Origin: Herbaspirillum sp. LeCh32-8
GTDB lineage: Bacteria > Pseudomonadota > Gammaproteobacteria > Burkholderiales > Burkholderiaceae_D
Length of the DNA stretch: 64,000 nucleotides
Direction of reading: 5' to 3'
Assembly: GCF_017814915.1 (NCBI RefSeq)
Contig: NZ_JAGIPZ010000001.1
Span: 807,559 to 871,558, forward strand
Made by a program: the position numbers and the translations under genes
Part shown: positions 1 through 10,998 of the stretch, piece by piece
Layout: each line of letters opens with the position of its first letter
How positions within the stretch are numbered: the stretch's first letter is position 1
The notes under the pieces: generated by a model
The model's input: the letters and a program-made list of their open reading frames with translations, nothing else
Database searches by the model: none
What the model was told of the DNA's origin: nothing

Positions 1-3000
1 GGCGCGACCGGTCGCGGCTCCAAGCCCAAGGCCGGCCTGACCGGCTTCACCGTCTCCAACCTGATGGTCACGCACGCCGTGCAACCGTGGGAAAACGCCC
101 GCGACGTGGCGCAGCCCGCCGCCGCGCGTGCCGAACATGCCCAGGGCGGCATCTACGGCAAGCCCGAGCGCATCGCCTCGCCGCTGCAGATCATGATCGA
201 CGGCCCGCTGGGCGGCGCCGCCTTCAACAACGAATTCGGCCGTCCCAACCTGGGCGGCTACTTCCGCACCTACGAGCAGAACGTGGGCGGCCAGGTGATG
301 GGTTACCACAAGCCCATCATGATCGCCGGCGGCATGGGCAACATCTCCGCCAAGCACACCAGGAAGAGCGACCTGCCGGTGGGCAGCCTGCTGATCCAGC
401 TGGGCGGCCGCGGCATGCGCATCGGCATGGGCGGCAGCGCCGCCTCGTCGATGGCCACCGGCGTCAACACCGCCGACCTGGACTTCGACTCGGTGCAGCG
501 CGGCAATCCGGAAATGGAGCGTCGCGCCCAGGAAGTCATCAACGCCTGCTGGGCGCTGGGCGATGAAAATCCCATCCTGTCGATCCACGACGTCGGCGCC
601 GGCGGCCTGTCCAACGCCTTCCCTGAAATCACCAACGACGCCAAGCGCGGCGCGCTGTTCGACCTGCGCAAAGTACCGCTGGAAGAATCCGGCCTGGCGC
701 CGAAGGAAATCTGGAGCAACGAATCCCAGGAGCGTTACGTGCTGGCCATCGCGCCGGAACACCTGGAGCTGTTCACCTACCTGTGCGAGCGCGAGCGTTC
801 GCCGTTCGCCGTGGTCGGCACCGCCACCGAAGAGCGCCAGCTGAAGGTGGTCGATCCCGAGCACAACAACAGCCCGGTCGACATGCCGATGGACGTGCTG
901 CTGGGCAAGCCGCCCAAGATGCACCGCGACGTCAAGCACGTCGAGCAGACCCTGCCGCCGGTGGACCTGACCGGCATGGACCTGGTCGAGGTGTCGCACC
1001 GCGTTCTGCGCCTGCCGGCCGTGGCCGACAAGTCCTTCCTGATCACCATCGGCGACCGCAGCGTGGGCGCCATGACCGTGCGCGACCAGATGGTCGGCCC
1101 CTGGCAGGTGCCGGTGGCTGACGTGGCCGTGACCGCGATGGGTCTGGAAGGTTATCTCGGCGAAGCCATGGCCATGGGCGAGCGCACCCCGCTGGCAGTG
1201 ATCGACGCCGCCGCCTCCGGCCGCATGGCCGTGGGCGAAGCGATCACCAACATCGCCGCCGCGCCGATCGCCGAGATCGGCGACATCAAGCTGTCGGCCA
1301 ACTGGATGGCGGCCTGCGGCCAGCCGGGCCAGGACGCCGCGCTGTTCGATACCGTCAAGGCGGTGGGCATGGAGCTGTGCCCGGCACTGGGCATCTCGAT
1401 CCCGGTGGGCAAGGATTCGTTGTCCATGCGTAGCACCTGGAGCGACGATGAGGGCGCCAAGTCGGTGACCTCTCCGGTGTCGCTGATCGTCTCGTCGTTC
1501 GCGCCGGTGACCGACATCCGCCGCGTGCTGACGCCGCAACTGCGGCGCGACAAAGGCGAGACCGTGCTGATCGCCATCGACCTGGGCCGCGGCAAGAACC
1601 GCATGGGCGCCTCCGCGCTGACGCAGGTGATGCAGCAGATCGGCAACGAGACGCCGGACGTCGATAGCGCCGAAGACCTGAAGGGCTTCTTCAACGCCAT
1701 CCAGCAATTGAACGAGCAGGGCCAACTGCTGGCCTACCACGACCGTTCGGACGGCGGCCTGTTCTCCACGCTGACGGAAATGGCCTTCGCCGGCCGCACC
1801 GGCATCTCGGTCAACCTCGATATCCTGACCATGGAAGGCGGTCACGGCGACGACTGGGGCGACTCCAAGAACTGGACCACCCAGGTGGCCGAGCGACGCA
1901 ACGAGCAGACCCTGCGCGCGCTGTTCAACGAGGAGCTGGGCGCCGTGATCCAGGTCGCGGCCGAGCAGAAGTCGGAAGTCATGAACGTGCTGCGCAGCTT
2001 CAACCTGGGCGCCTGCAGCCACATCATCGGCAAGCTGAATGATCGCGACGTGGTCGAGTTCATGCGCGACGCCAAGAACATCTACAGCCAGACCCGTATC
2101 GAGCTGCAACGCGCCTGGAGCGAGACCAGCTGGCGCATCGCCCGCCTGCGCGACAACCCGGCCTGCGCCGACGCCGAATACGACCGCATCCTGGATGCGG
2201 CCGACCCCGGCATCAGCCCCAAGCTGACGTTCGACCCGCAGGAAGACATCGCCGCGCCGTTCCTCAACATCGGCGCCGCCGCCCGTCCCAAGGTGGCGAT
2301 CCTGCGCGAGCAGGGCGTGAACTCGCACATCGAGACCGCGTTCGCCATGCACAAGGCCGGTTTCACCGCAGTCGACGTGCACATGAGCGACCTGATCGCC
2401 AATCGCGCCAAGCTGGACGACTTCAAGGGCTTCATCGCGGTCGGCGGTTTCTCGTACGGCGACGTGCTGGGCGCCGGCGAAGGCTGGGCCAAGACCATCC
2501 TGTTCAACGCCCAGCTCGCCGAGCAGTTCTCGCGCTTCTTCGGCCGCGACGACACCTTCTCGCTGGGTATCTGCAACGGCTGCCAGATGATGAGCAACCT
2601 GAAGTCGATGATCCCGGGCGCGGAAGCCTGGCCCAAGTTCACCCGCAACAAGTCCGAGCAGTTCGAGGCGCGCTTCGTGAATGTGGAAGTGGCGGACTCG
2701 CCGTCGATCTTCATGCAGGGCATGGCCGGCACCCAGGCGCCGATCGCCACCGCCCACGGCGAAGGTTTTGCCGACTTCTCGCAGACCGGCGACATCACCA
2801 AGGCGATCGTCGCGATGCGCTACATCGACAACACCGGCGCCGTGACCGAAGGCTATCCGTACAACCCGAACGGCTCGCCGCAAGGCATCACCTCGGTGAC
2901 CACGCCGGACGGCCGCTTCACCGTGCTGATGCCGCACGCCGAGCGCGTGTTCCGCACCGTCACGCAATCCTGGCACCCGGAAGCCTGGGGCGAGGATTCG

Positions 3001-3045
3001 CCGTGGATGCGCATGTTCCGCAACGCGCGCAAGTGGGTCGGTTGA
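1..3045 (+). CDS. purL: Phosphoribosylformylglycinamidine synthase, C-terminal part
   Basis: ATP- and glutamine-dependent FGAM synthase, the fourth step of purine synthesis in the cytoplasm. The frame is open from base 1, so the gene begins upstream; 1014 residues are present of about 1,340 usual for the large single-chain form. The first residues read [13 protein letters not shown], typical of the junction into the synthase domain. Glycine-rich AIR-synthase-like segments follow. The glutaminase domain occupies the last ~260 residues, from [14 protein letters not shown], with the nucleophile Cys in GICNGCQMM (codon 2572-2574) and the His/Glu pair in HPEAWGE near the C-terminus. A hairpin terminator lies about 75 bases downstream. 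Identification is very secure; only the N-terminus is missing. Confidence 0.97.
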   Translation, partial: GATGRGSKPKAGLTGFTVSNLMVTHAVQPWENARDVAQPAAARAEHAQGGIYGKPERIASPLQIMIDGPLGGAAFNNEFGRPNLGGYFRTYEQNVGGQVMGYHKPIMIAGGMGNISAKHTRKSDLPVGSLLIQLGGRGMRIGMGGSAASSMATGVNTADLDFDSVQRGNPEMERRAQEVINACWALGDENPILSIHDVGAGGLSNAFPEITNDAKRGALFDLRKVPLEESGLAPKEIWSNESQERYVLAIAPEHLELFTYLCERERSPFAVVGTATEERQLKVVDPEHNNSPVDMPMDVLLGKPPKMHRDVKHVEQTLPPVDLTGMDLVEVSHRVLRLPAVADKSFLITIGDRSVGAMTVRDQMVGPWQVPVADVAVTAMGLEGYLGEAMAMGERTPLAVIDAAASGRMAVGEAITNIAAAPIAEIGDIKLSANWMAACGQPGQDAALFDTVKAVGMELCPALGISIPVGKDSLSMRSTWSDDEGAKSVTSPVSLIVSSFAPVTDIRRVLTPQLRRDKGETVLIAIDLGRGKNRMGASALTQVMQQIGNETPDVDSAEDLKGFFNAIQQLNEQGQLLAYHDRSDGGLFSTLTEMAFAGRTGISVNLDILTMEGGHGDDWGDSKNWTTQVAERRNEQTLRALFNEELGAVIQVAAEQKSEVMNVLRSFNLGACSHIIGKLNDRDVVEFMRDAKNIYSQTRIELQRAWSETSWRIARLRDNPACADAEYDRILDAADPGISPKLTFDPQEDIAAPFLNIGAAARPKVAILREQGVNSHIETAFAMHKAGFTAVDVHMSDLIANRAKLDDFKGFIAVGGFSYGDVLGAGEGWAKTILFNAQLAEQFSRFFGRDDTFSLGICNGCQMMSNLKSMIPGAEAWPKFTRNKSEQFEARFVNVEVADSPSIFMQGMAGTQAPIATAHGEGFADFSQTGDITKAIVAMRYIDNTGAVTEGYPYNPNGSPQGITSVTTPDGRFTVLMPHAERVFRTVTQSWHPEAWGEDSPWMRMFRNARKWVG

Positions 3046-3119
3046 TGGCTTGAAGGCCGACCCGCGAAGGGCCCGCTACGGCGGGCCGCTTCGAGGGCGA
3101 AGAAGCACCGAGGCAATAA

Positions 3120-3153
3120 AAAAAGCGCAGTTCCGAAAGGAACTGCGCTTTTT
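3120..3153. terminator. Bidirectional rho-independent terminator
   Basis: A 15-bp perfect stem with a GAAA tetraloop (3135-3138), flanked by A and T runs. It lies between the convergent purL and porin genes and can serve both. Confidence 0.9.
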
Positions 3154-3213
3154 GCTTTCTGGTGACTTCTGTTGTGCGCCGCTCCGTGAGGAGGCGGCGC
3201 GCTTCAGGCGTTA

Positions 3214-4311
3214 TCAGAAGATGTGACGGATACCAACGCCGACGGTGGTCAGCTTGGCCGAGCTGGAAGCCGTGTTGGTCAGCTCATACACGGCTGCATC
3301 CTTGGCCTTGTTGTAGTCGACCGTGGTGTACAGCTGGGTGCGCTTGGACAGCGCGTACTCGGCCCAACCAGCGATGGCGTAACGCTTGCCGTCGCCGACA
3401 TTGCCCAGAGTGGTGTAAGCCACGTTCTTGCTCTTGTCGTAGTAGAACGCGCCGGTCAGGGTCAGGGCAGCGGTTGCCTTGTAGCTGGTGCCGAAGAAGA
3501 AGCCGGTGTCCTTGCGCTGGATGCCTGCCACGCCGCCGCTGGCGCCGGTGGCGAAGGTGTTGGCAGCCATGTAGGCGGAGGTGGAGCCGGTCGCATCCTT
3601 GATGTTGTAGTAGCCGCCGAACAGCTTGGTCACGCCGAAGTCATACGAAGCCGACAGGTTGTAGGCGTTGTCGCGGTTGTTGGCGTTGTCGTTGGTCTGC
3701 TGGAAGCCGCCGCCGACCGAGAAGCCGCCGACGGTGTAGCGCAGGGCGCTGCTGAACTGGCTGCCGCTGCGGGTCGAGCCGGCGGTTTCGCCGAAGGCGT
3801 AGCTCACGCCAACAGACACAGGGCCGAAGTCGTTGTCATAGCGCACCATGTTGCTGGTACGAATGCGGGTTGCAGCAGCCGGCAGCCACGAGTTGGTTTC
3901 GTAGTTGCCCACGGTCAGCGGGTCGAAGTGGTCGGCCATCAGGTCGAACAGCGGGGTGTTTTGACGACCGACGCGGACCTTGCCGAAACCGCCCGACAGG
4001 CCAACCCACGACTGGCGGCTGAACAGGGTGTTAGGCGTGGAGAGGGCGCCGGTGTCGCTGCTGAAACCGTTTTCCAGCTGGAACTGGGCCTTCAGGCCGC
4101 CACCCAGATCTTCGGTGCCCTTGAAGCCGATACGGCTGTTGGCGATGGCGCCGTTGTCAACGCGGAAGTTGCTGTTGCCGCGAGCGTTGTCGTTGCTGAG
4201 GTAGCGGATGCTGGTGTCGACGATACCGTAGATGGTCACGGTCGATTGCGCGAACGCAGCGCCGCCGGTGGTCAAGCCGGCTGCCAGCAGCAACATGGAA
4301 CTCTTTTTCAT
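3214..4311 (-). CDS. Gram-negative trimeric porin
   Basis: Outer-membrane general porin of the Burkholderiales type (Porin_4 family), 365 residues. The start at 4311 is preceded by AGGAGA and opens a clear signal peptide, MKKSSMLLLAAG to AFA (1-21). The mature protein begins QSTVTIYG, as is usual for the family, and later has GLSGGFGKVRVGRQNTP and many alternating aromatic strands. It ends in RHIF, the C-terminal Phe recognised by the BAM complex. The 26 extra in-frame codons upstream lack a ribosome site and would bury the signal peptide, so they were left out. The gene stands alone, with its own terminator and an AT-rich upstream region, as expected for a heavily expressed porin. Substrate specificity cannot be read from the sequence. 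Confidence 0.93.
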   Translation of the reverse strand: MKKSSMLLLAAGLTTGGAAFAQSTVTIYGIVDTSIRYLSNDNARGNSNFRVDNGAIANSRIGFKGTEDLGGGLKAQFQLENGFSSDTGALSTPNTLFSRQSWVGLSGGFGKVRVGRQNTPLFDLMADHFDPLTVGNYETNSWLPAAATRIRTSNMVRYDNDFGPVSVGVSYAFGETAGSTRSGSQFSSALRYTVGGFSVGGGFQQTNDNANNRDNAYNLSASYDFGVTKLFGGYYNIKDATGSTSAYMAANTFATGASGGVAGIQRKDTGFFFGTSYKATAALTLTGAFYYDKSKNVAYTTLGNVGDGKRYAIAGWAEYALSKRTQLYTTVDYNKAKDAAVYELTNTASSSAKLTTVGVGIRHIF

Positions 4312-4629
4312 TGGTGTCTCTCCTGATACCACGATGTTTGTAATGAATATGCGACGCGGACGCGGCTTAGAGGGCCTCCCCCGGCGCACCCTGCTGCCGC
4401 CGTCCTTTGAATTTTGCTGTGGGTCGGCGGAGCATGCCCAAGCAGGGCAGGAGCGAAGAATAGCAGAATGGGGCGCGGAATTTCGCTTAAAGTGTTGCTT
4501 AAAATTTTTATTTTTTTAATTATTTATAAGGATTTTATCGAATATTTAAATGCAGCCTGCGCATTTATTGCGGTTTTGCTATTCAGTTCCGCACATTCCA
4601 GATGACGGCGATTTTTGGCCGACGTTGTC
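4312..4629. other. AT-rich intergenic region upstream of the porin gene
   Basis: No gene seen. About 4485-4560 is strikingly A+T rich (long T and A runs, TTATTTATAAGG) in a GC-rich genome. It probably holds the porin promoter and upstream activating or nucleoid-protein contacts; I could not fix a single promoter. Confidence 0.5.
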
Positions 4630-4671
4630 AAAAAAACACCCGCCAGGGCGAACCGTGGCGGGTGTTTTTTT
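4630..4671 (-). terminator. Rho-independent terminator after the PPIase gene
   Basis: Stem AAAAAAACACCCGCCA paired with TGGCGGGTGTTTTTTT around a 10-base loop, 37 bases past the PPIase stop. The A run on the other side means it could also stop + strand transcripts. Confidence 0.9.
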
Positions 4672-4707
4672 GCGTGCGACCGGCGGCATCGAAGCCGCCT
4701 GCGGGAA

Positions 4708-5484
4708 TTACTGCACCTTGGCCTTCTTGCGCAGTTCTTCCTGGTAAGCCTGCAGCTTCTTCTGTTGCAGGGCTTCGGCGATTTGCGGCTTGACTTCGTC
4801 CAGGGTCGGGACCTTGGCCGGACGGGTGTCTTCCAGCTTGATCACGTGCCAACCGAACTGGGTCTGCACTGGAGTCGGGGTGACTTCACCCTTCTTCAGG
4901 GCGACCATGGCGTCGGAGAACGGCTTCACGAAGGAGGCCGGGGTGGCCCAATCCAGGTCGCCGCCGTTGGCCGCGGAACCGGTGTCCTTCGATTGCTTGG
5001 CCAGGTCTTCGAACTTGGTGCCGGCCTTCAGCTTGGCGATGATGGCTTCAGCGTCTTCCTTCTTGTCCACCAGGATGTGGCGTGCATGGTATTCCTTGTC
5101 GCCGGCCTGAGCCTTGAACTTGTCGTATTCAGCCTTGATGTCGGCGTCCGACACAGGGTTCTTCTTCAGGTAGTCGGCGATCAGGGCGCGGATGACGATG
5201 GACTGGCGGGCCAGTTCCAGCTGGTTCTTGACGTCGGAGCTGTTGGACAGGCCTTGCTTGTCGGCTTCCTGCATCAGGATTTCGCGATTGACCAGTTCTT
5301 CCTTGATGGCGCCGCGCAGTTGCGGGGTGTCCGGCTGGCCTTGCGAGGTCATTTGCTTGACCATCAGATCGGCGCGCGAGGAAGGGATGGCCTTGCCGTT
5401 GACCACAGCCAGGTTTTGCGCGAAAGCGGGGATGGAAGCGATTGCAAACAGCAGAACCAGCAGGCGAGCGGGTTTGAATGTCAT
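4708..5484 (-). CDS. Periplasmic parvulin-type peptidyl-prolyl isomerase
   Basis: 258-residue PpiC/SurA-like foldase, expected in the periplasm. Residues 1-22 are a signal peptide ending AFA before QNLAVVNGK. An N-terminal helical chaperone region (about 25-125) precedes one parvulin domain (about 131-220), with ARHILV at its start and FGWHVIKLED at its end. The signal peptide has no lipobox Cys, so it is soluble rather than a lipoprotein. It lies downstream of yciB-bolA on the same strand, an arrangement I recall from Burkholderiales. Its client proteins are unknown. It is too short to be SurA, which has two parvulin domains. Confidence 0.92.
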   Translation of the reverse strand: MTFKPARLLVLLFAIASIPAFAQNLAVVNGKAIPSSRADLMVKQMTSQGQPDTPQLRGAIKEELVNREILMQEADKQGLSNSSDVKNQLELARQSIVIRALIADYLKKNPVSDADIKAEYDKFKAQAGDKEYHARHILVDKKEDAEAIIAKLKAGTKFEDLAKQSKDTGSAANGGDLDWATPASFVKPFSDAMVALKKGEVTPTPVQTQFGWHVIKLEDTRPAKVPTLDEVKPQIAEALQQKKLQAYQEELRKKAKVQ

Positions 5485-5568
5485 TGTTGAAATCCTGGAA
5501 AATTAAAGAAGTGAATCAAAAACGGAGATTGGAAAACAGGAGGGATGGCGTCGATGTTGTTCTTGGTC

Positions 5569-5853
5569 TCAGTTCTTTGCCTCTGATGGGGTGAGCGCCA
5601 CGATGGCCAGCGCGTGAATCTCTTGCTGCATCAGGTCGGACAGGCAATCATACACCAGCCGATGACGGTTCACCCGATTTTTACCCTCAAACAAATTCGA
5701 TACCAGACGGACCCTGTAATGCCCTCCGCCTGAGGCCGCGCCGGCATGGCCGGCATGTAGGGCGGACTCGTCCTCGACCAGACACTGCTCTGGTGAGAAA
5801 GTTGCAAGCAGCCGCTCGCGGATGCGCTCGGGGCGGGTGTCGGCGGCACTCAT
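5569..5853 (-). CDS. BolA family protein
   Basis: 94-residue BolA/IbaG-like protein. Family members pair with monothiol glutaredoxins and take part in Fe-S handling and stress morphology. The conserved core is present: [31 protein letters not shown], quoted here only as its two ends [10 protein letters not shown] and [10 protein letters not shown]. It is followed by the [12 protein letters not shown] end typical of the family. The start at 5853 overlaps the yciB stop by the four bases ATGA, so the two genes are translationally coupled. A much longer frame reading upstream through yciB is an artefact of high GC content. Confidence 0.93.
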   Translation of the reverse strand: MSAADTRPERIRERLLATFSPEQCLVEDESALHAGHAGAASGGGHYRVRLVSNLFEGKNRVNRHRLVYDCLSDLMQQEIHALAIVALTPSEAKN

Positions 5854-6470
5854 TCGGCGTCCTTCATGTACTTCGACAGGAACAGGCTCTGGCCGATGAT
5901 GAAGGCGAACATCAGCCCCATGCTGCCGAACATCTTGAAGTTGACCCAGGTGTCCAGCGGGTAGTTGAAGGCGACGTAGATGTTGATCAGGCCCATCACG
6001 GCGAAGAACAGGATCCAGGCCAGGTTCAGGCGCGGCCAGACGGTTTCGGGCAGGGTGACCTGCTTCTCCATCATCACGCGGATCAGGTTCTTCTTCATGA
6101 ACAGCTGCGAGACCAGCAGCGCCAGCCCGAAGGCCCAGTACAGGATGGTCGGCTTCCACTTGATGAAGGTGTCGTCGCGGAAGTAGATGGTGGCGCCGCC
6201 GAACACCACGATGATAGCCAGCGAGACCCACAGCATGGCGTCGACCTTGCGACGGCGCAGCAGCAGCCAGCCGATCTGCGCCAGCGAGGCGACGATGGCC
6301 ACCGCGGTCGAGAGCAGGATAGGCGCTTGCGCAGCCGTGACGGCGCCGGCCGACATGGCGCCGCCAAGATATTGCATCACAAGCTCCTGCGCGCTCGCGG
6401 GATGGCCTTCGGCCCACTTGAAGACGCCGAAAAACAGGATGACGGGGAACAGGTCGAACAGAAACTTCAT
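5850..6470 (-). CDS. yciB: Inner membrane septation protein YciB/IspZ
   Basis: 206-residue multi-pass inner membrane protein of the intracellular septation protein A family, linked to cell-envelope and septum integrity. It begins [20 protein letters not shown], the hallmark N-terminus of the family. About five or six hydrophobic segments follow, and the motif [20 protein letters not shown] lies in the C-terminal half. It is first of the coupled pair yciB-bolA, with ppiC downstream and msrB 74 bases upstream on the same strand. The biochemical function of the family is still unclear. Confidence 0.94.
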   Translation of the reverse strand: MKFLFDLFPVILFFGVFKWAEGHPASAQELVMQYLGGAMSAGAVTAAQAPILLSTAVAIVASLAQIGWLLLRRRKVDAMLWVSLAIIVVFGGATIYFRDDTFIKWKPTILYWAFGLALLVSQLFMKKNLIRVMMEKQVTLPETVWPRLNLAWILFFAVMGLINIYVAFNYPLDTWVNFKMFGSMGLMFAFIIGQSLFLSKYMKDAE

Positions 6471-6544
6471 CGGACGAATTTTTTCATGAATCAGGTTGAT
6501 CGGTGGTCATCCGTTACACATCGAAACAGCTGGCGGCCGGATCC

Positions 6545-6940
6545 TTACGCGGGATCGAAGCGCAGCGAAGCTGAATTGATGCAATAGCGCAGTCCGGTCG
6601 GCGGCGGGCCGTCGGGGAAAACGTGGCCCAAATGCGCGTCGCAGACGTTGCAGATGATCTCGGTGCGAATCATGCCATAACTGCGGTCCAGTTTTTCACG
6701 GACGTTGGCCGGATCGATGGGTTCGAAGTAGCTGGGCCAGCCGCAGCCGGAATCGAATTTGGCGTCCGAGGTGAACAGCGGCGTGTCACAGCACACGCAG
6801 GTATAGGTGCCGGCTTCGTGGTGATCCCAGTAGCGACCGGTGAAGGCGCGCTCGGTGGCGGCCTCGCGGGTGACCTGGTATTCCAGGGAATCGAGTTGCT
6901 CGCGCCATTGGGTTTCGGTCTTTTCTACGCGCTTGGTCAT
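6545..6940 (-). CDS. msrB: Peptide methionine-R-sulfoxide reductase MsrB
   Basis: 131-residue cytoplasmic enzyme that reduces methionine-R-sulfoxide in proteins. Two CxxC zinc pairs are visible (C48/C51 and C97/C100). The catalytic Cys is C120 in [11 protein letters not shown], and C66 sits in [11 protein letters not shown] as the likely resolving Cys. [16 protein letters not shown] is the family signature. The start at 6940 is placed so that the protein begins [12 protein letters not shown], the usual MsrB N-terminus. It lies between selO and yciB, all on the minus strand, and is probably its own unit or the head of the yciB-bolA-ppiC run. Confidence 0.96.
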   Translation of the reverse strand: MTKRVEKTETQWREQLDSLEYQVTREAATERAFTGRYWDHHEAGTYTCVCCDTPLFTSDAKFDSGCGWPSYFEPIDPANVREKLDRSYGMIRTEIICNVCDAHLGHVFPDGPPPTGLRYCINSASLRFDPA

Positions 6941-7026
6941 GGTGGCTCCTGTTGTGCTGCCGGTTGAATGGGACTTTGCCGGGCGGCAAGTGTAATGGTT
7001 TGGGTCGATTCCTGCCGGCGCGCCGC

Positions 7027-8547
7027 TCAGGAGGAGCAGCTGACCTCCAGGTGGCTGGCCCAGTCCGGCGGCAGGTCGGCGTACTTGTCGTGCGCCGGCT
7101 GTTCGTCGAAGGGGCGGCTCAGGATGGCGTGCAGCTTCGCCACTTCCGAGAAATCCTTTTGCTGCGCCTTCTCGATGGCAACTTGCGCCAGGTAATTGCG
7201 TAGCACGTATTTGGGGTTGACCGCGTGCATTGCAAGCCGGCGTCGGTCGTCGTCGCTGCCTTCGGCCTGCAGGCGGGCGCGGTATTGCGCGGCCCAGGCA
7301 TCGAAGGCGGGGCGGTCGATGATGAGGTCGCGGATCGCCTCGTCCTGCCCCGGATTGCCGATCCGCAAGTCGCCCAGGCGGCGGAAGAACAGCGTGAAAT
7401 CGACATGGCTGTTCTTCAGGATGGCGAACATGGCGTCGATCAGCTTGTCGTCGTCCGCTTGCGTCGTCGTCAGACCCAGCTTGGCGTGCAGCAGCTGGTC
7501 CTGCCTGGCCTCGAAGACGGCTTCGTAACCGGCCAGCGCGGCCTCGGTGTCCTCCACGCTGCCGATCAGCGGCAGCATCGCCTGGCCCAGCGCAAAGCAG
7601 TTCCACTGGCCGATGCGCGGCTGCATCTGGTAGGAATAGCGGCCCTGCTGGTCGGTGTGGTTGCAGATGTGGCGCGGGTCGAAGGCTTCCATGAAACCGA
7701 ACGGGCCGTAGTCCAGCGTCAGGCCGAGGATGGACATGTTGTCGGTGTTCATCACGCCGTGCATGAAGCCCACCGCCTGCCATTGCGCCATCAGTTCAGC
7801 GGTGCGGCGCGTGACTTCGGTCAGCAGCGCCTTGTAGGGATTGGCCTCCTGCAGGAGCTGCGGGTAGAACTGCTCCAGCACGGTATCGGCCAGCACCTTC
7901 AGGTCGTCGAAGCGCTGGTTGTAGTACCAATGCTCGAAGGAGCCGAAGCGGATGAAGCTGGGCGCCATGCGCGTGACCACGGCGGCGGTTTCGGCCTGCT
8001 CGCGCAGCACGCGCTGGTCGGAGCCGGTGACGGCCAGCGCGCGCGTGGTCGGGATGCCCAGCGCGGCCATCGCCTCGGAGCACAAAAATTCGCGGATTGA
8101 AGAGCGCAGCACGGCGCGGCCGTCACCCATGCGCGAGTAGGGCGTCTGGCCCGAGCCCTTGAGCTGCAGCTCGATGCGGCCGTGGCCGTCGGCTGCGGGC
8201 ACGTCGCCCAGCGAGATCGCGCGACCGTCGCCCAGTTGCCCGGCCCAGACGCCGAACTGGTGGCCGGAATAGACCGCCGCCAGCGGCAGCGAACCGTCGC
8301 CGATGCGGTTGCCGGTGAACAGGTCGAGGAAGCCGGGATCCTGCACGGCGGCGGCATCCAGGCCGATGGTGGCGGCTGCATCCTCGCTGAAGCCGACCAG
8401 GTAGGGCGCCGGCAAGGGCGTGGGCTGCAGGCGCGTGTAAAAGGCCGGCGGCAGCGCGGCGAAGCGGTTGCCGAAGCTGGGCAGGATGGTCGTCGGCTGC
8501 GCCTTGGCAGCGGCGGTATCGGTGGAAGCGGGTGTGTCGGTCGTCAT
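7027..8547 (-). CDS. selO: Protein adenylyltransferase SelO (YdiU)
   Basis: 506-residue pseudokinase-fold enzyme that transfers AMP to Ser/Thr/Tyr of target proteins (known for the SelO family). Visible hallmarks are [18 protein letters not shown] (about 93-110), K130 followed by [15 protein letters not shown] (131-145) in the nucleotide pocket, and [13 protein letters not shown] and DYGPFGFME as the catalytic and metal loops. The C-terminus is SCSS, the Cys position that is selenocysteine in animals. The start at 8547 is favoured over 63 extra upstream codons because the protein then begins shortly before [12 protein letters not shown]. Its ribosome site is weak. It is divergent from livH. 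Confidence 0.93.
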   Translation of the reverse strand: MTTDTPASTDTAAAKAQPTTILPSFGNRFAALPPAFYTRLQPTPLPAPYLVGFSEDAAATIGLDAAAVQDPGFLDLFTGNRIGDGSLPLAAVYSGHQFGVWAGQLGDGRAISLGDVPAADGHGRIELQLKGSGQTPYSRMGDGRAVLRSSIREFLCSEAMAALGIPTTRALAVTGSDQRVLREQAETAAVVTRMAPSFIRFGSFEHWYYNQRFDDLKVLADTVLEQFYPQLLQEANPYKALLTEVTRRTAELMAQWQAVGFMHGVMNTDNMSILGLTLDYGPFGFMEAFDPRHICNHTDQQGRYSYQMQPRIGQWNCFALGQAMLPLIGSVEDTEAALAGYEAVFEARQDQLLHAKLGLTTTQADDDKLIDAMFAILKNSHVDFTLFFRRLGDLRIGNPGQDEAIRDLIIDRPAFDAWAAQYRARLQAEGSDDDRRRLAMHAVNPKYVLRNYLAQVAIEKAQQKDFSEVAKLHAILSRPFDEQPAHDKYADLPPDWASHLEVSCSS

Positions 8548-8711
8548 AAAAGGCAGGTGATGCCGGGGCGTCGAAGTTGCAAGAGGGCGTCTGCAGCGGC
8601 CTTGCGGCGTGATACGCCATTTTGACAGAGAAGCGCGAATCCCATAGGATCGCGCTACTTTTTCAGTCCGGCTGTTTGCGAACGGGCAACTTTCGGCGCT
8701 AGACGATACTT

Positions 8712-9671
8712 TTGGCGACACCTTTGGAATTTGCACTGATCACCTTCCTGAACGGCCTGGGCTACGGCTTCCTGCTGTTCATGCTGTCCTCCGGGCTGAC
8801 GCTGATCTACAGCATGATGGGCGTGCCCAACTTCGCCCACGCCAGCTTCTACATGCTGGGCGCCTACGTCGCCTATTCGATCGCCGGCGTGCTGGGCTTC
8901 TGGCCCGCGCTGGTCATCGCGCCGCTGGTCGTGGGCGCGGCCGGCGCGCTGGTGGAGCATTACGGCCTGCGCATCGTGCACCGCTACGGCCACGTGCCCG
9001 AGCTGCTGTTCACCTTCGGCCTGTCCTATCTGGTGGTGGAGCTGGTGCAATTGGTGTGGGGCCGCTCGCCGGTTCCCTACCGGATTCCGCCCTCGCTGGA
9101 GGGCACGCTGTTCACGCTGTATTCGACCTCGTTCCCGGTCTACCGCGGCTTCATGCTGCTGGTGGCGGCGCTGATGCTGCTGGCGATCTGGCTGCTGCTG
9201 CGCCATACCCGCATCGGCCTGACCATTCAGGCTGCGCTGACGCATCCGCAAATGGCCGAGGCGCTGGGCCACAACGTGCCGCGCGTGTTCATGCTGGTGT
9301 TCGGCGGCGGCTGCGCGCTGGCGGCGCTGGCCGGTGTGATCGGCGGCAATGCCTTCGTCACCGAGCCCGGGATGGCCGGGGCGGTAGGCAGCATTATCTT
9401 CGTGGTGGTGGTGGTCGGCGGGCTGGGGTCGCTGGCGGGCGCTTTCATCACCTCCATTTTTATCGGCCTGATGCAAACCTTCGCCGTGGCGCTCGATTAT
9501 TCGCTGGCCGGCCTGCTGGCCGCGCTGGGCGTCACCGCGCCGGTTGGCGGCCCGCTGGCGCCGCTGCTGCGCCTGACGCTGGCCCAGGTCGCGCCTATCC
9601 TGCCTTACCTGCTGCTGGTGGCGATGCTGATCGTGCGCCCCAAGGGCCTGATGGGCAAGCGGGAGGGATGA
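8712..9671 (+). CDS. Branched-chain amino-acid type ABC permease LivH
   Basis: 319-residue inner membrane permease of the LivH (HAAT) family. It opens with [22 protein letters not shown], shown here by its ends [10 protein letters not shown] and [20 protein letters not shown], the usual LivH start. About eight membrane segments follow, with the cytoplasmic loop [18 protein letters not shown]. The only possible start is TTG at 8712, because an in-frame TAG stands four codons upstream. No good ribosome site precedes it, which suggests modest translation. It heads a livHMGF operon and is divergent from selO. No binding protein is encoded nearby, so the substrate is unknown. Confidence 0.9.
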   Translation: MATPLEFALITFLNGLGYGFLLFMLSSGLTLIYSMMGVPNFAHASFYMLGAYVAYSIAGVLGFWPALVIAPLVVGAAGALVEHYGLRIVHRYGHVPELLFTFGLSYLVVELVQLVWGRSPVPYRIPPSLEGTLFTLYSTSFPVYRGFMLLVAALMLLAIWLLLRHTRIGLTIQAALTHPQMAEALGHNVPRVFMLVFGGGCALAALAGVIGGNAFVTEPGMAGAVGSIIFVVVVVGGLGSLAGAFITSIFIGLMQTFAVALDYSLAGLLAALGVTAPVGGPLAPLLRLTLAQVAPILPYLLLVAMLIVRPKGLMGKREG

Positions 9672-9675
9672 GGCG

Positions 9676-10998
9676 ATGAAGCGTTCCTTGCTCCCCTGGC
9701 TGTGCTTCGCGCTGGCGTTGCTGGTCGCGCCGCTGGTGTTTCCGCAAAGCGCGGCGCTATCGCTGCTCTCGCAAATGGGCACGATGGTGCTGCTCTGTCT
9801 TTCCTACAACATGCTGTTGGGCGAGGGCGGCATGCTGTCCTTCGGCCATGCGGTGTATTCCGGGCTGGGCGCGTTCGGCGCCATCCACCTGATGAATGGC
9901 ATCGCTGACGGCAGCGCGCCGTTGCCGTTTTCGTTTCCGATCACGCTGGTGCCGCTGGCCGGCGGCCTGGTCGGCGCGCTGTGCGGCGTGGTGTTCGGCT
10001 TCCTGACCACGCGCCGCGCCGGCACCACCTTCTCGATGATCACGCTGGGCCTGGTGGAGCTGGTCTCGGCGTGCGTGCTGATGTTCCCCGACCTGTTCGG
10101 CGGCGAAGGCGGCATCTCCGCCAACCGTGTGGTCGGCGAGCCGGTACTGGGCATCAGCTACGGGCCGCAGATCCAGGTCTATTACCTGATCGCCGTCTGG
10201 TTGCTGGCATGCACGGCGGCCATTTATGCGCTCAGGCACACGCCGCTGGGCCGCATCCTCAATGCCGTGCGCGACAACCCGGAGCGCGCCGCCTTCATCG
10301 GCTACGACCCGCAGCGCGTGCGTTACCTGGCGCTGATTCTGTCGGCCTTCTTCGCCGGCGTGTCCGGTGGACTGTCGGCCATCAATTTCGAGATCGTCAG
10401 CGCCGAGTACGTCGGCTCGCTGCGCTCAGGGGCCATCCTGCTGTTCACCTTCATCGGCGGCGCTGCCTATTTCTACGGCCCCATTATCGGCGGCGTGGTT
10501 GGCGTGCTGTTCGCCTCGCTGCTGTCGGCTTATACGCAGGCCTGGCAGTTCTATCTCGGCGCCTTCTTCATCCTGATCGTCATGTGCGTGCCTGGCGGGT
10601 TGGCCAGGCTGATCGACAATCTCGCGCGCGTGCTGCGCGCCGGCGCACTAAACACGCGGTTGGCGCGGCTGCTCGCGGCGCAGGCTGCGGCCGGGCTGGT
10701 GGCGCTGGCCGGCGTCGTGCTGGCGACCGAGATGGCGTATCAACTGAGTTTGGGCAGCCTGGCCGACAGCGGCGCCGGCGTGGCGCCGGCGGTGCTGTTC
10801 GGAATCGCTTTCGATGTGCACTCGCCGCTGACCTGGTCTGCCGCCGCCGCGCTGGCCGCGGCCGGCATTGCCGCCATCGTACGCCTGCGGCCGTCATGGT
10901 CGAGCAGTTGGAGCCTCGCCTGGAAGAAGATGGAAGCGGCCGAACATGTACGACGCGAAGCCGCTTCGTCCTGCCGGATCGATCGGGAGGCGCCATGA
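9676..10998 (+). CDS. Branched-chain amino-acid type ABC permease LivM, long form
   Basis: 440-residue permease that should pair with LivH. The LivM core spans about 1-314: [28 protein letters not shown], the EAA-like loop [24 protein letters not shown] (given here in part) and the end [12 protein letters not shown]. Residues 315-440 are an extension not seen in ordinary LivM (about 330 residues). It has two further hydrophobic stretches (about 331-353 and 368-402) and a Trp/Lys-rich tail. The gene starts 4 bases after livH, and its stop overlaps the livG start as ATGA. The extension keeps the same base composition, so I see no sign of a frameshift. Confidence 0.9.
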   Translation: MKRSLLPWLCFALALLVAPLVFPQSAALSLLSQMGTMVLLCLSYNMLLGEGGMLSFGHAVYSGLGAFGAIHLMNGIADGSAPLPFSFPITLVPLAGGLVGALCGVVFGFLTTRRAGTTFSMITLGLVELVSACVLMFPDLFGGEGGISANRVVGEPVLGISYGPQIQVYYLIAVWLLACTAAIYALRHTPLGRILNAVRDNPERAAFIGYDPQRVRYLALILSAFFAGVSGGLSAINFEIVSAEYVGSLRSGAILLFTFIGGAAYFYGPIIGGVVGVLFASLLSAYTQAWQFYLGAFFILIVMCVPGGLARLIDNLARVLRAGALNTRLARLLAAQAAAGLVALAGVVLATEMAYQLSLGSLADSGAGVAPAVLFGIAFDVHSPLTWSAAAALAAAGIAAIVRLRPSWSSSWSLAWKKMEAAEHVRREAASSCRIDREAP

